A stretch of DNA of 64,000 nucleotides from Diplonema japonicum (GCA_964019335.1 OZ025712.1:1-64000); one strand, 5' to 3'. Numbered from the stretch's first letter, positions 40,833 to 54,229 are shown. Translations and numbers: made by a program. Notes: a model not told the origin generated them from the letters alone.

Positions 40833-43800
40833 TTATCCCTCTTCATCTATATTGGGGGTGTGTCTTCCATGTGCTTCCTCTCCCTCTTCTTCTTCTTCTT
40901 CTTTTTCATTTTCGTTTTCGTTTTCTACCTCTTCTTCGTCTTCAGTAAGCATAAGCTCATCATCATCCAAATCTATAGTATCGCTCAGCTCCGGAAATCT
41001 AAGAGGAGAGATAATGAGATGGGGAGAGTCATCCCCTGAACGTGATAGTACGGGTTCCGTATGCTTCCTTGCAGTCATGACCCCCCCGTCTGAATGAACT
41101 AGCTCTTCATCACCATCATCGTGGCCATATGGCGCATTACGGCTAGAGTCAAGTGGGCTGGTGATCTCAAGGTTGCTATTCAAAGGCGTGTGCATCTCGA
41201 GCAAAGGCACCAGAGGAACTATAGGAGGACGTGTCGACCGATCCTCGTGGGGTTTGTCCACCTCATTTTCTTCCATCTCATGTGCTGTCTTCACCACCAC
41301 CATCGCTGCCGCCACTGCGGTCAGCGAAATTGTTTGCTGTTTCCGTTTTCGGATTTTGACGTATCTCTTCCACCTCTCCTGTATCCTCAAAGCAGCAAAG
41401 AGGTGATACACCGTAAAGGCCTCGTCCTGTGCGTACGGGATAAAAAAAGAAGAGAAAAAAAAACCCCCATACATCATCCGACTTCGTGAACTTTGCAAGT
41501 AGCGGCATGTCCTCTTCTTGTATGTTGAACAGCTTCTTGCTTATCGACCTTAGCGAGTCGATGTATCTTTGTTTTTTTTTTAAAGAAGTTAGTTTTCATA
41601 TATACCTCAACTTCCCCTCGCGTGTGATGGGGATCGACAGGAACCTCAAGTGCCGTATCATCTCAGGGATGCTCTCGGGCCGTCGTAGCCCGATGGGCGG
41701 TGGAAGCGATCGTAAAATGAACAAAAAATCGACGATGTGCAGCCAGCCGCGTCCTTTGGGATCAAACTTGAGCCACGTCTCCTTGAACTCGTAGAGCATC
41801 TCGTGCGCGAGGTCGTGCGTCTGCTGGTCGCTGAAATTTTCCAACACAACGGTGATGAAGAGATTCACCGAGATCAAGCTGCCAATCACCATGAAAGTGC
41901 AGAAGTAAATGACGGCCCCGACACGATCGGCACCTGTATGTTCTTCTTTTTTTTTCTCTTCCCTTCCACGTCATACCACAGTCGCCTGCAACCTGACACC
42001 CGTCCTGGTCGTTGATGGTGTCCTCCATGACGTCGTTCCACTTTTCTGTGGTGGAGATGGTGTACAGAGTGATGACAGCCTTCCCTGTGTGGTGTTGCAT
42101 GAGGTAGAATGTGGGGACGTACCTAAGTTGGTGAAGTTCAACCATTTGTTCAGCGAGTCACCTTGCCGCACCTCGCCGAAGATCTGAACCCCAAGCACCG
42201 CGAAGTTGAAGTACATTACAAGCAGCAGCATCGCAATATTCATCAACGACGGCAGTGCATAGTACAGAGTCCCGAACAGCAAGGCCAGCTCCTGATAAGA
42301 TGGGTGAATGTGTTGGCAAATGTCAAATACCTCAGCCTTCTTGATTAGTCTGAACAACCTCGCTACTCTGAGGATTCTGAACACCTGCACTGATGTGTTC
42401 CCAATCGCCAGGCCTCCAAAGGAGAGTACCACCAACGCAAAATCGAACCTGTTCCAGCTGTCCTTGAAGTACTTCTTCTTCATGACAACAATCTTCAGCA
42501 GCGCTTCCACCGCGAACAACACTAAGAAGCCCAGGTTCGCATTTTTCTCAAACTTCTCCAAGTCCTCCGGCTGCTTGTAGTGCCGCAGGGACATCACCGC
42601 CACGTTGGCACAGATAGCCACTGTGATCCCGGTATCGAACTGTAATGTGTTGTTGCTACCCTACAACAGCCATACCCATGGGTGATACACAACAGCGAAC
42701 AACACCCTTCGGATGCCGTCTTTTGGCGGGATGGGTCTGTGAAGGGGTTTTTTTTAAGATAGGTTTTGATATATGTGCATACTTTGGATCCAGTGCAATT
42801 CTCCCCAACCCTTTCTGGGATTTCACCCATTGCTGTTGGTCGGGTGTCAGAAAGGCGCTTCCTTCGAGCTGTTTCCTGAGCATGGTGAACCTGTCAATAA
42901 GCAGGCCGATGAACAGGTTCAGAGCAAAGAAGTTTCCGACGACCATGAAGGCGATGAAGAAGAGGGCGTTGGGGGGGTGTGCGTCCCTGTGGTGCAAGAC
43001 GGACTCCGAGGTGGAATGCGCGTCGACGCCCAGCCACAGGATGTCTGCCCATGTCTCAGCAAAAGACACTTGGAACAGCGTAAGGAAGGACTCCCCGACG
43101 TTGTCGAAGTTGAAACGAGAGTTCACCCACGATCTATTCAGAGGAACGTCGGGCTGCAGAGGATCGCCCCAGATGTCTGATGCATCTGTCTTCGTCACAC
43201 AGCGGTGGCCGTCCCACCGGCAGAAAAACTGCAAGTCGTTCCCCATACAAGCTGTTTGGTTCATAAGAGTGGAACACAGCGGCACCATGTACTCCCCTAC
43301 ACAGTCCGTAATATTGAAAATACTAGGATCCGTGCACTGGTACATCTTGCCCTTGAACAATTGCACTCCGAGGATGGAAAAGACAAGGAAGATGAAGGTG
43401 GTGATGGCCAGCACATTCCCAATGTCAGGGAGGGCGTTAAACAAAGCCCGCACCACCACTTTGATGTTCTGGTTACGGATGATGAGCCGCAGCGTCCGCA
43501 GCGACCTGAACAACGCAAAGAACGGTATAAAAATACCCAAGATGGCAGTGATGCACACCACGAAGTCCACACGGTTCCATGTGTTGTATATGTATGGGCA
43601 GAGGTCCTCGTACTCCTCTGCTTCGTTCTGCCGCCTGATGATCTCAACAAGCCCCTTGTCCGCCTCTGTCTCTGCCTCCTCGTAGGGAATTGACACCACA
43701 GACTCGTCACGCCGCGAGCGGAACGAAATTGGCGTCTTTTTCGACTCGTCGTCGTCCTCTTCCTGGATAGTCTCCAGACTCTCCCTCGTGTCCTTGTCAC

Positions 43801-45653
43801 CGATGAATCCGTAGACGATGATCTTCATCGTTGCCTCCACTGTGAATAGGATCACAAACACCAAGTCAGACACATCGAGGAATTGCCTGAACGCTGCAGG
43901 CTGGTCCTTTGTCCACGGCCCCTCCAAAGCAAGGGTCACTGTATTCAGAATAATCACAAACACGGTGAAGTAGTCGAACAGCTTGTGTCGCACCACCTTC
44001 GTGCAGCACACACGCACCGGGTTGTCTATCGCAAACAGGAACAAGGACTTACCTTTGTATAGCACAGCTGGTTGTTCTTTGTTCTCGGATGCGGACTCCC
44101 TAAACTCTGCGAAAGTAAGCTTGCAAAGAGATGTCGCCTTCTTCTGCAGCAGTCTGTTGGTGGTTGAGTATCGGGGGTTCAGCGGTGTTTTCACGGTGGA
44201 GCTGGTGGGTTTCAGGCTTCTCAACGACCGCACGCTGTCGGGAACGGGGAAGGACGTGAACACCTTGCTGCCCCTGCTGCTCAGTGCCCGTTGCCGTGTA
44301 ACTGCACTGTTCAAAGAAGTGCCGCTGTTGTACCTGTTCGTCTGGGGCTGGCTGGCAACAGACCTGTGTGAAGCTATGCTGTTGTACTTTCCAGGGTAGC
44401 TTGTTTTGCTGAACTTGATGTTAATCTTCGGCACCATCGGGGCTGTAGCGGTCACAAGGCTCCCGCTCCGTGCCCTGTCTGCGTCGGAGCTCTTCATGGA
44501 CGACACGCGCTCCATTCCACGTGGCCCTCGTGAACTGTCCTCAAGACCAGAGCTGTCCCACTTCATCATCTCGCTTCTGGCCATCTCTGACACGTAGAGC
44601 TGTCGCGCTTTCTTCCGCCGCTTCCGCTCGTCCCTTTGTAGTTTCCGTTTGGCGTCACGCTCCTTCCGTTCTTCCATTTCTTGAATATGCATGTGAGCAA
44701 AGTTGTCGATAAGGATAGCTATGAACAAGTTCATAAAGATGTAGTTTCCCAGCGAGAAGAGCGTAACGAAGTAAAGGGCGGCTGCGGGGCTGGTGGCATC
44801 CATCGCGGAGTGCATGATGCCGGCCCATCGTTCGCCGGTAATGACAACAAAGACGGTGATAGAGGCGTGCCACAGGGACTGGAAATTATTGCGCTCCTCT
44901 TGGGGGAGGGAGTTGGCAAAGAGTTGCACACCTAAAACACTGAACACAAAGATGAAGAGCAGCATAATAATACATAAATATACAGCGCTTGACAGAGAAC
45001 GCATGATGGTGGTGACCACTTCCTGTAGGGACTTGTTTCTTCGCAGCAATCGAGTGACTCTGAACGCTCGCAGTGCCCTGAACGCTGTCACCGAAGAAGA
45101 TCCACCACCGTTGTCGCTTGTTATCAGCGTGATAACCATTTCGGGAATAGAGATCACCACTAGCAGGAAGTCAAACCTGTTCCACCCATCAATGAAATAG
45201 CCCTTTAGGCTCAGTCCCACCATCTTCAGCAGCATCTCAAGAATGAAGACTAAGTTGCACACGAGAGATGTAATCTCAAGGAAGTTTTCTAGGTTCTTGG
45301 ATATGCCATGGTAGTCCATGCACATGACTAGGATGTTGAACGTGATCACAAACACAACGAACCTGTTGAACCATTTCCAATTCACAAACTTTTTCACCTT
45401 TCTGTTGTATGTCTCGTACCACTTTTTGTCTTCGCTGTCTTCGCTCTCTGTCTCGCTTTCTGTGTCGCTGTCCCCCGACTGCGTCGAGGCTGCATCCGTA
45501 GACGTCTCTCCCTCTGTGTGCACTTCGTCAGCTTCATCCCCTAGCTTCACTGTCTTGAAGTCAGTCCCGTTTAAAGGAAGACTGTTCTCGGTCGACCCAC
45601 AAGCCAGCGTGCGTTGCATCTCAGGATCGTCGTCTTCTTCTTGTATCACATGG

Positions 45654-45690
<37 letters not shown>

Positions 45691-47926
45691 GGGGTTTATG
45701 GTCTTCCACCCCCACCTCCAGGGCGTAGCTGGCATGATTGTTCTCTGCTTCCACGAACACCGCAGCGGGTGGCGTGATGGCAGCAAGGGACAACGCCAGA
45801 GGAGATCGTGTATCGTCACCGCTCCGCACCGAACACCCATCGCTCTTCAGCAGATCGGATAGTGCCTCCCTTGAGAGGAAGTCGGGCGAGTCGGTCATGT
45901 TGTCGGTAGGGGACTTGACCTCTGACGGCTTGGTGCTAGTAGAGTTGGGCGCCTGCATAGTATGCACAGAGTAGCCATGCACCACGTCATCGTTGCACAC
46001 GTGTGCAGTCACAAGAGGGGGCGGGGTGCCACGCGGCGATCGTGGGGTTCTGGCCAAGCTGCGGAGTGACGTCTTTCTGCTTACTTCACGTGGTGATGAC
46101 CCACCCTGAGGGGAGCCATATCGAGGTGATGTTGGGCCACGCGGCGGCGGCGTGCTCAACGGAGGGAGAGGGGGCAGGTTCGGCGCAGCAGCGGCGTACT
46201 TCCTCATGAGCCCGTTGTCACCGTGCATGTTCATGGACCGCTCCTGTGAGTCCCTGATAGCCTCGAACACACTTGCCATCTGGCTTATGCGAGCTGCGCT
46301 GTTTGTGACAGGTACTTGCAGCCCCGCGCCGTAAACCGCCACAGCGAGCCGCATGTAGTTGAAGTGGATGGTGTTGACATTCACGTGGTACTTGTACACC
46401 TGCAGTCCTTCGTTCACCTTTTCGCGAATCTTCTCATCGCGAATCTCAGAGCTGATAGAGGCAAAGTTCCCACAGAGCACCGCTAGGACAAGGTTCATGG
46501 TGAAGAAGGAACCGAACAGCGTCACTGCCAAGAAGTAGATGAAGGAGAACTGCCCCGATGCGTCGGTGGCGATAAGCATGTCATCTGGCCAGTCGTCTAG
46601 GGAGATGACCTTGAAAACCACAAGCAGTGCTGATAGTGTGTTGTCAAAGTTCAGGTACTGGAATCTTCGCCAGCTATGCACTGCGCACGACGATGCGACA
46701 CTGGTGCCAATGTCGTTGGCATTGCAGTGTGTGCCGAAATCGCCTGTCGTGCATGCAGTTGTTACGTTCAGCAGCAACCATTCCTTCGCAACCCAGTCTG
46801 TGAGCGATCTATTCCCACCGGGCGGCAGCGCCGTGGGTGCAGGTCCCGTGCCATTCCACACAGCCGACCCGACGCTTATGGCTGCAGTCAGCATGTCCTC
46901 GCTGCCAAACGAAATCAGCTCGTTCACATCGAGATAGCACCGTTGGTGCCACGAGCCCTCCCACACAAGCACACCCGTGATTGCAAACATAATCATGAAG
47001 AACAACAACAATATCACAACGTTCGAAAGAGGTCCCATTGACGAGAGCAGTGCTTTGAGGATGATCTGCAAGCCCTCGACAGAGTGCAGGGCTTTCAGAG
47101 GCCGCAAGAGTCGCAGTGATCGTATGACGCTGAAGTTAGCAACAGTGGGGTGCAACCCTGCCCATGCGAGGATTACAATGGAGAAGTCGATGATGTTCCA
47201 CCAGTTGGGGGCCTTCTTGATGCCGGGGCCCTTGCGCACACCTTCAACGAGGTAGGAGTCCACGTGCATGGCAAAGCCCATGGCGAGGATTTTGAGAACG
47301 GCTTCGATGGTGAAGACGGCGAGGAAGATGTATTCGCAGATCTGGAGGAACTGGCGGATGCTGCTGTCGCCCTCATCACGGGTGGAGGCGTCGATGGCGA
47401 GGCAGACGGCGTTGGCGAGGATGGCAGCGAGGACAGGACGGGTGAACCAGACGGAGTCCACAAGGGTGACGAGGTTGACCCTGAGGGGAGACACCGCTGG
47501 CACAATGCACAACGGTGACGCCAAACTATTATAACCTGTTCCGGTGCCGAAGTGGTAACGGCTGTGCCAGTACTTAAGGTCCTTGAGGCCGAGGTACTTG
47601 TTGGAGCAGTTGCCTTGTGAGGAGCAGGAGTCGAAGAAGAGCCGCGACACATCCACCATAACGGTGTTGCCTGGGAGCGACACCAAGGCGTGCGTGTTCA
47701 CCAACCGTGTAGTGTCGTTGCCAAGAGGGACTGTGTGCGTGTATGGACGGCTGGCAGCATTCGAGCTGAAGACCTCTTCCTCTTCCTCTTCCTCACCACT
47801 GCACACGCCCGTGATCTCGCTTTCCGTAGTAGAGCTGTCCTCCGCCATCGGTTCCGTTCTTTCAAACCCGCTTGAGCCCGACTTCGTGGGCTCCAGGCTT
47901 GGCTCCGCCAACAGCAAGTCGGCCAT
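40833..47926 (-). CDS. Four-domain voltage-gated cation channel (Cav/Nav-like alpha subunit)
   Basis: Seven exons (47926-42783, 42736-42676, 42639-42123, 42084-41977, 41933-41606, 41566-41473, 41426-40833) give 2,281 residues; introns 36-46 nt. Four repeats of S1-S6 are present, each with an Arg-rich S4 (SVIRSLRLLRPL, FRALRAFRVTRLLRR, FRSLRTLRLIIR, FRILRVARLFRL). Selectivity positions read D (SLDDW), E (TGERW), E (FAETW) and E (TTEKW). This near-EEEE ring favours Ca2+; it is neither animal Nav DEKA nor NALCN EEKE. The DIII-DIV linker is restored by two introns (PIPPKDGIRR...). The C-terminus has a calmodulin-type IQ motif (ALRIQERWKRYVKIRKRK) and an acidic tail. The I-II linker carries a poly-Asn run. 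Likely flagellar or plasma-membrane excitability. Confidence 0.93.
45653..45690. repeat. Coding (AAC)n microsatellite in the channel I-II linker
   Basis: GTT repeats on the plus strand, read as AAC on the coding strand, encode about twelve consecutive Asn. The same trinucleotide forms the profilin introns. Confidence 0.9.
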
Positions 47927-47985
47927 TCCCAAAAAGATGAAGAGAAGCTTCTAAAAGTGAAAAAGAAAAAAAAAAAAAGAGTGAG
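47927..47985 (-). promoter_or_regulatory. Putative trans-splice acceptor of the channel gene
   Basis: On the minus strand a run of T with few C (TTTTTTCTTTTTCACTTTTAG) ends in AG 24 bases before the ATG at 47926. No upstream exon is visible. Confidence 0.45.
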
Positions 47986-49628
47986 AGGGAGAAGAGAAGT
48001 CGAGAGGCGCGCGATGTCTACCTTATGCTACATCTATCTATCGGTTGTATTCCTCCTGGTGGACGGGGTCTTGTGTGTCCATTTAGAAGTGCCGCAGCAA
48101 AGCTAAGTTAACCACCCCTCCTGTGTGAGTTTTTTTTTTTTGAAGTGAAGGAACAGCAACAATAGTGGCGAACAACAGAAAATAATACCCCCTCCCCCCA
48201 ACCCGCTGAGTCTGCAGAGAACCATTGTCCACGACGACCGGAGTGTACCATATGATGACAAAAAAACTGCGGGTGAACTAATTTTTCTTTTTCTCCTTTC
48301 TTTTTTTTTTTTTTCTCCGAGCCTCTTTCTTTTTTTTTTTTTTTTTTTTTTTTTTTGCACTTCTCGTACAGTACCCTGGGTGAAAACCGTTTTCTTTTTC
48401 TTCTTTTGGTGTTGTTTTGGATGCTCTTTCAGAAAGATAAAAAAGGGGGAGAAGACTTGCAGTGGAAATTTCTTTTGTTGGAATTTCCCAATCAAAAAAA
48501 GAGGAGGGTGGACTGGACAAGAAACGAAGTACGTTTTATCGCAGCACGGGGGGGGGGGGGAAAGAAATTCGATTGGAGTAAAACAATAAGGTCCCTAGCA
48601 ACAAAACAGGGAAAACGAAGAAACCGGACCCCCCCCCCCCCCCCCGCACTGCCACTCTGTATTTTTTTTGAAGGCATGGAGTACGGGAGGAAAACTTAGT
48701 TTTAAAATATTAGGGGGGGATGGGAGGATGGAAAAAAAAAAAAGAAAAAGACAGAAGTTCATGGGCAACATCAATAAACTTGACTCGGGGGAGCGCCCAC
48801 CCAGTGCAAGTTGAAGGTCTTGTTATTTTTCCTTTTTTTTTTTTCAAATCACTATGAGGCGTAACGAGGTGGCTCGTGACCCACTATACTGGGCTTTTTG
48901 TTAATGCTTCTTGATCACCTCAGTGCCGTCCTATCGAAGCCAACGATGCGGTCGTCGTCAAGGGGCCGCAGTGCATCTCACGTGGCTAGCGTTGAAGGGG
49001 GGGGGAGATTAAAAAAAATCCTTCAGCCCACCGGTAGTGGTGGGCGCCACGCCATTCTTCACACTTCTCTTTTAGAGAAAACTTAGATTAAAATGGGGGG
49101 AGGGGGCGAAGAAAACAAAAAAGTATGTAGCATAGGGGGTAAGGAAAAAGAAAAAAAAAAAAAAAAAAAAAAGGGAAAACGATGAAAGTAAAATTTGAAC
49201 AGATTGATATAAGAAACAGAACGCCTGAACAAAAAGAAGTTTTTTGTTTTTTTCTTTTTTTTTAAACCAAGTCTTTTAACCACCCGTCCCCATGTATTTC
49301 TCTCTTTTTTTTTTTTTTTTTTTTTTTTTTCGGTTCACACCATTTCTGTACTTCATATGCAGAGAAAAAAGAAATAATATTATCAAAAAAAAGGGTGAAA
49401 ACCGAGGATTATTTCTTTTTTTTTTTTTCCCTTTCTCGTTTCACCCAAAACCTTTTTCCCGTTACACATTAAGCCAAAAGAAAATATTTAAAAAAAAAGA
49501 TTAACGGTAAAAAAAAAAAAAACTCGATAAAATTTCAGTGTGCATGGGGGTGCTCACTGAAAAAAAAAAAATCCTTGTACATTCAAAAATATTTTTTTTT
49601 TTGGAGGATGGGGAGAAAAAAGAAAATT
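47986..49628. other. Intergenic, homopolymer-rich with a complex island
   Basis: About 1.6 kb. T-runs at 48330-48356 and 49303-49330, A-runs and a C-run at 48630-48645 dominate. A non-repetitive stretch at about 48850-49075 (with CCCACCGGTAGTGGTGGG, which can form a hairpin) and another at about 48180-48260 are not explained; they may be RNA genes or remnants. No coding signal found. Confidence 0.55.
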
Positions 49629-51831
49629 CTAGTTACTGAGTATTTCATCATTTGATTCGTAGCCTTCTGCAGAAGATGCCTGTGTGTTTTTTTTTTTTTT
49701 TTTTTTTTTTTTTTCCCTTCATCCATACATAATCATGCTGGTTAACCGCCCTCCACCTGGACAAAAGAGGTGCCTTTATTCTGTGTTTTCTGAACAGCCC
49801 GATGAGGTACCCCTCGCCATCTGAAGAGGCCCCAGCGACGTAGACCACAACAGCGATAAGGGCAATGGCAAGGGACAAGGCTTCCCATATGTTCATCCAG
49901 TTAAAAGAAACCGGCACAACACAGGCCAGCAAGGAAACTAAACAGAGAGACACCATGAACTGAACTTGAGAGGAGGTATGCGTAGATAGGCTGCAGCCTG
50001 TTGAGAGAGATGTAAGGAGCGTGGTCTCAGAGAGAGGGGATGAGAGGTCGCCAAGGATGGAGCCGCCGAGAATGGCGCCCATACATTTCACGATGAGGTC
50101 CTCATCAGGGGAGAGGTGCGATGTGAGCACAATGTCCCTTCCCAGGTGCGCGGCAAAAGGAACCACAACAGGAAAGAGAATGCCCATAGAGGCAAAGGAC
50201 GACCCGCAGACATATGAAATGAAACATGTCACAACAAATGTAATAACAGGAAGCCACTCCTTCGCCAGAGAGTCTAGCGCGTGCGAAAGGTAGTCCGCCG
50301 TGTGCAGCTCAGAGATGGCCAGCTCCAAAGCCCACACGCTGAGGATAATGAGCAACGGCTGCACTGAATTCTGCAGCCCCTTAACCCATGCTGACACCGA
50401 CTCCTCAATGCTGAGGATTTTCTGCGTCAAGTTGCTGATGAGCGAGACCCCCAGCGCTGCCATCGTGGACCAGATCAGCGCGTTGACAGAGGTGCTCTCG
50501 CTGAACACCTGTGGGATGTAGATGGACGGGATCTCCTGATTGTACGACTCCAACGTCTTCAGGCCGTCCAGCCACATCCCCAACGGTGTCCCCAGCACTA
50601 GTATCATCACAGGGACCAGCGCGTTCACGATACGAGGCACCACACCCGACTTCGGCTCCAAACAGTTTGAGTCGTACGACACGACAGCATAGTAGTTGAC
50701 ATGCAGGTCCGACATCACCGACTCGTCGTCCACGATAGACATGCCCACCGTGCCCCCGCCCATGGTGCGCTCCCTCTTTGGGTCAGTCTTGCTCATCTCA
50801 CGCCCTGTGAACAGCATCAGCACGATGCTGTAAATCGCAAGGATAGGGAAGATACGGTAAGGGAGCGTCTTCATGCACGCGATCCACGGGTTGGTGGTGA
50901 TGTCCAGCGTCTGGTACTGCGTGGTAACGAAGCCTACCTGGATGGCTGTCCAGGTCGACACCGGTAAGATAGAAGCAAGACACACCGAAATGGTGTGGAT
51001 GATACAAGCAACCCTCTCAGAGGTCACGCCCACAGAGGCGAGCAGCGGCCCCAGCGACTGCCCGACAATCATGATGCTGGCCCTGTCGTCGATGGAGAGG
51101 AGCGACGTGAAGCAAAGAGCAACGAACTGCCCCCTTTTTGATGTGGTGGCTTTCTTGCGCAAAAACAGGCTGATGGCCATCGTCCCGCCGCTCTTTTGCA
51201 CCATAGCGATGACCCCTGACAGCAGCACGAGGAAGATGATAATGCGGGAGTGTATGTCCGAGTTCATGGAGGACACCAAATACGTGTCGCACATGCGGAT
51301 AAACTGTGTTTGCGATAGAAAGTAATTTTTCAAAACAAAACATACCCCAGTAGCTGGGTCCCCGTACACCATGGAGGCGGCCACCCAGAGGCTCAGGAGA
51401 AGCCCGATGACAACATGCCTGCTGATCAGGCAGAATATAGGAGTCAGAAACACAGGAAGAATGGAAAGAACAGCAGGAAGGACCAAGCTGGTTGTCGTTG
51501 AGTTCTTTCTGAAGGGGTCCAGACGGAGCTTGAACTTCACGTGGCCCGCCTCTGTTATCTTAGGGAGGAGCAGAGTGTGCAGCAAAACGGCGTCTCGGTA
51601 GCTATCTGTGGTGTTGATGTACCCAGACACTATGGTGCCGTTGTCGCCCACTTGTATGGAATAGTTCACCTGTCTCGGCCATCGTTCTCCGTTCACATAA
51701 GGGGGGATCGTCAACAATCCAAAAGACGGGACGTCGGTAAGAATAATTTTGCTGACCTTCAACTCCGGCAACCGTGCCTCGCACAGCACGAACAACAACA
51801 ACACCAACACGCCGCTCCTCAAGCACGACAT
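49629..51831 (-). CDS. NhaC-like Na+/H+ antiporter superfamily protein
   Basis: Exons 51831-51346, 51303-49729 and 49679-49629; about 703 residues. ATG 51831 opens a signal peptide (MSCLRSGVLVLLLFVLCEARL) followed by an extracellular domain of about 100 residues with N-glycosylation sequons, then about a dozen membrane helices. The motif GSILGDLSSPLSETTLLTS matches the NhaC signature GD.CSPISDTT. Further support comes from SIDDRASIMIVGQSLGPL and ISYVCGSSFASMGILFPVVVP. Intron 1 (42 nt) is in frame and stop-free. Intron 2 (49 nt) holds a long A-run; unspliced it would encode poly-Lys, spliced it gives an acidic tail (ASSAEGYESNDEILSN). It probably exports Na+ or another substrate in exchange for H+. 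HAS1 ends 119 nt upstream. Confidence 0.85.
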
Positions 51832-51950
51832 CTTAGGAGCCGTCCCCCTGCTGGCTTTGGAAAAAGAAGAATTTAAAAAAGGACCAAGGGAAAAAAAAAA
51901 AAAAAAAGGAAATGCTGATACGGTCATTTGATAGTATTGTTCTTCTTTCA

Positions 51951-54059
51951 TCATAGGTTAGATTGGAGTGCCTTCCTTCCGATGTACACGCCTTCCTCCG
52001 ACCACTGCTTCTTTGCCTTGCCCTTCTTCTCCCATCGCTTTTGTCTGGTGAACTTCTGCTTCATGGATTTAAGGACGCCTGTTGGTATGTTTTACAGTTT
52101 TGTTTCTTGCTCTTGGCACATACCACCCACGTATGGTGCTCGCTCGCCGTCGGTCTTCGTCAGATGGACCTGGGGTGCTGTGTCGCCGAGGCAGAAGGAG
52201 TACGCCACCTCTGTGAGAGGAAGCTGTTTTATGTTGAAAAACTGTTTCAGCGTGTGCTGCTGGTAGGCCATGACGGTAGCCTTGTAGGCAGATCGGGCGC
52301 ACTTTTCGAGGATGTTGTCCTCCATTATCAGCTGGTGCAGCTTGTCGTTGTACTTGGAGACATCGACCCGAGGTGCCTTGCGCTCTGAGATGGTGATGCC
52401 GTGGTCACGAAGGAAGGTCAGGAACTTCACTTCAGGGGGTGTGAGCATCAGCAGTGCCGACCCAGTCCCACCACCTCTGGCAGTTCTTCCGACACGATGG
52501 AGGTACTCAGAAGGGTCAGTCGGAGGGTCGTATTGAACGATCCACTCCACAGCAGGAATGTCCAGCCCACGGGCCGTGACGTCGGTTGAGAACAGCACAC
52601 CGTCCTGTGCAGCGCAGAAGTGGTCAAATGTCGCCACACGCTGCCTGTGCTTCATCTTCCCGTGCAGCATGAGACACTGCAGGCTGCCGCTCAGTATCGT
52701 GTTTAGCATCATGCAGTGGAACTGCGCACTGGCACACGATGCGAAGAACACAATGATCTTCTTCGCACCCTCCTTCGTCAGCTCTTTCAGCAGCTTGTAC
52801 AGGTGCACCAGCTTTCCCTCCATCTTTACTACCATTGCAACCTGCTTCAGTCGCTGCGTAGGCACGGGGGCTTGGAAGTTCTCCTCGTCGTTCAAGTTGT
52901 GTATCGCCGTCGAAGCTGACGACGACATGTTCTTCTTCAGCGCTTCCCTCTCCTCCTCTTCCTCGCCCTCTTCCATTTCTTCACCTTCTATCTCTTCGGC
53001 TTCTTCCTCCTGATCCTCAGCATCCTCATCCCCCCGGTGGTAAGTGATATCCGTGATGTGCAGAGGCGGCTGTACGAATGAGAGCCTTCCCAAGTCTGCC
53101 ATCCCCCTGGCCATGGTGGCTGAGAAGAGTGCCGTGGTCCTGTTCACCATGTCGGAGAGGAGCCTAAGAATGCCATCGATCTGCTTCTGGAAACCTTCCA
53201 TCAGCACCCTGTCTGCCTCGTCGATGATAAGGTGTTCCACCTGTTTTTTCCACTTCCATCCTTTCGTGTGCTGCATGTGGTCCAGCAGACGGCCAGGAGT
53301 TGCAACCACTATTGTAACACCTTCTTTCAGCATCTTAGTTTCCATGGTCACCTTCGTCCCACCGGTGATGAGTTCTGCGTTCATCTCCGTGTCGATGTTC
53401 TTTAGTAGCCTCTGCGCCACAGTGGCGATTTGATGGCACAGCTCCTTCGTGGGACTGATGATGATAGCCTTTGTGCAGCTCTTGTCTGCCTCGGCAGCAA
53501 GTAGCTCCGACAGCATAGGCACCACGAAGGCCAAGGTCTTCCCTGACCCTGTCTTGGCCTGGCCGAGTACATCCTTCCCATTCATCAGCTCTGGGATGCA
53601 CCTCCTTTGGATTTCTGTGAGATGTGTAAAACCTTCTTTGGTAAGGGACGCCACGAGCCGCTTATCCAGGCCCAGTGTGGGCGTATCGAATCGCTTGGGA
53701 AGGCTTTTGGGAACGGTGTACGGCTCAGCTTGCATGTCTTGTTCATCTTCACCGCTTTTCTGTACAGGCACCTTCCCCACCCACCAGTTCGACCTTTCCC
53801 ACCAAGGCTTCCGCTTTTTCCTCCTTTTCTCCCCTTTCCCTTCGATAGCTGCAGCAATCTGCATCTCATCATTCATAGCCACCAGCATACTGTGCTTCAT
53901 TTTCCCGCTTGTGTCCCCAAGAGCAGGGCCCACTCCAGGTGGCAGCTGTTCTCCTTCTTCCATCATGTCGGGTCCCTCGTCGAACTCTTCCTGTCCCGCC
54001 TTGCTCTCCGCGTCGCGCAGCATTGCGCGCAACTTCCTTTTCCGTCCCTTGATGCCCAT
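51951..54059 (-). CDS. HAS1: DEAD-box ATP-dependent RNA helicase HAS1/DDX18
   Basis: Exons 54059-52124 and 52078-51951; 687 residues; 45-nt intron. HAS1 is a nucleolar helicase for 40S and 60S ribosome assembly that releases snoRNAs. Motifs in order: Q motif (FTHLTEIQRRCIP), AKTGSGKT, PTKEL, ATPGRLLDHMQ, DEAD, FSAT, DVTARGLD, HRVGRTARG. The C-terminal KCARSAYKATVMAYQQHTLKQFFNIKQLPLTEVAYSFCL is diagnostic of DDX18/HAS1. The intron restores a basic tail (MKQKFTRQKRWEKKGKAKKQ). An insertion between the two RecA lobes is acidic (EEIEGEEMEEGEEEEE). TGA overlaps an out-of-frame ATG toward the NhaC-like gene. Confidence 0.95.
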
Positions 54060-54229
54060 TGTGCGTCCCTTCCTTGCGTGATGGTAAAAGTTGGCTCTTT
54101 TTCTTTCCAATGAAATGAAATGTTATACTGTCCCCTTCCCTTCTGATAACGGAATAAACAAATAAAAGGGGGAGAGCGATACCAAGCTTAGCATTTATGG
54201 TTAGCAAGGGGGGAGAGGGAGAGGGAGGG

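Noticed and set aside
42645-43685. A 346-codon plus-strand ORF opposite the channel gene
   Set aside because: It is antisense to conserved channel repeats, has no family signal, and would be the only plus-strand gene.
48850-49075. Spliced-leader RNA or SRP RNA gene
   Set aside because: I found no short exon with GT donor followed by an Sm site, and no SRP Alu or S-domain motifs; left as unexplained.
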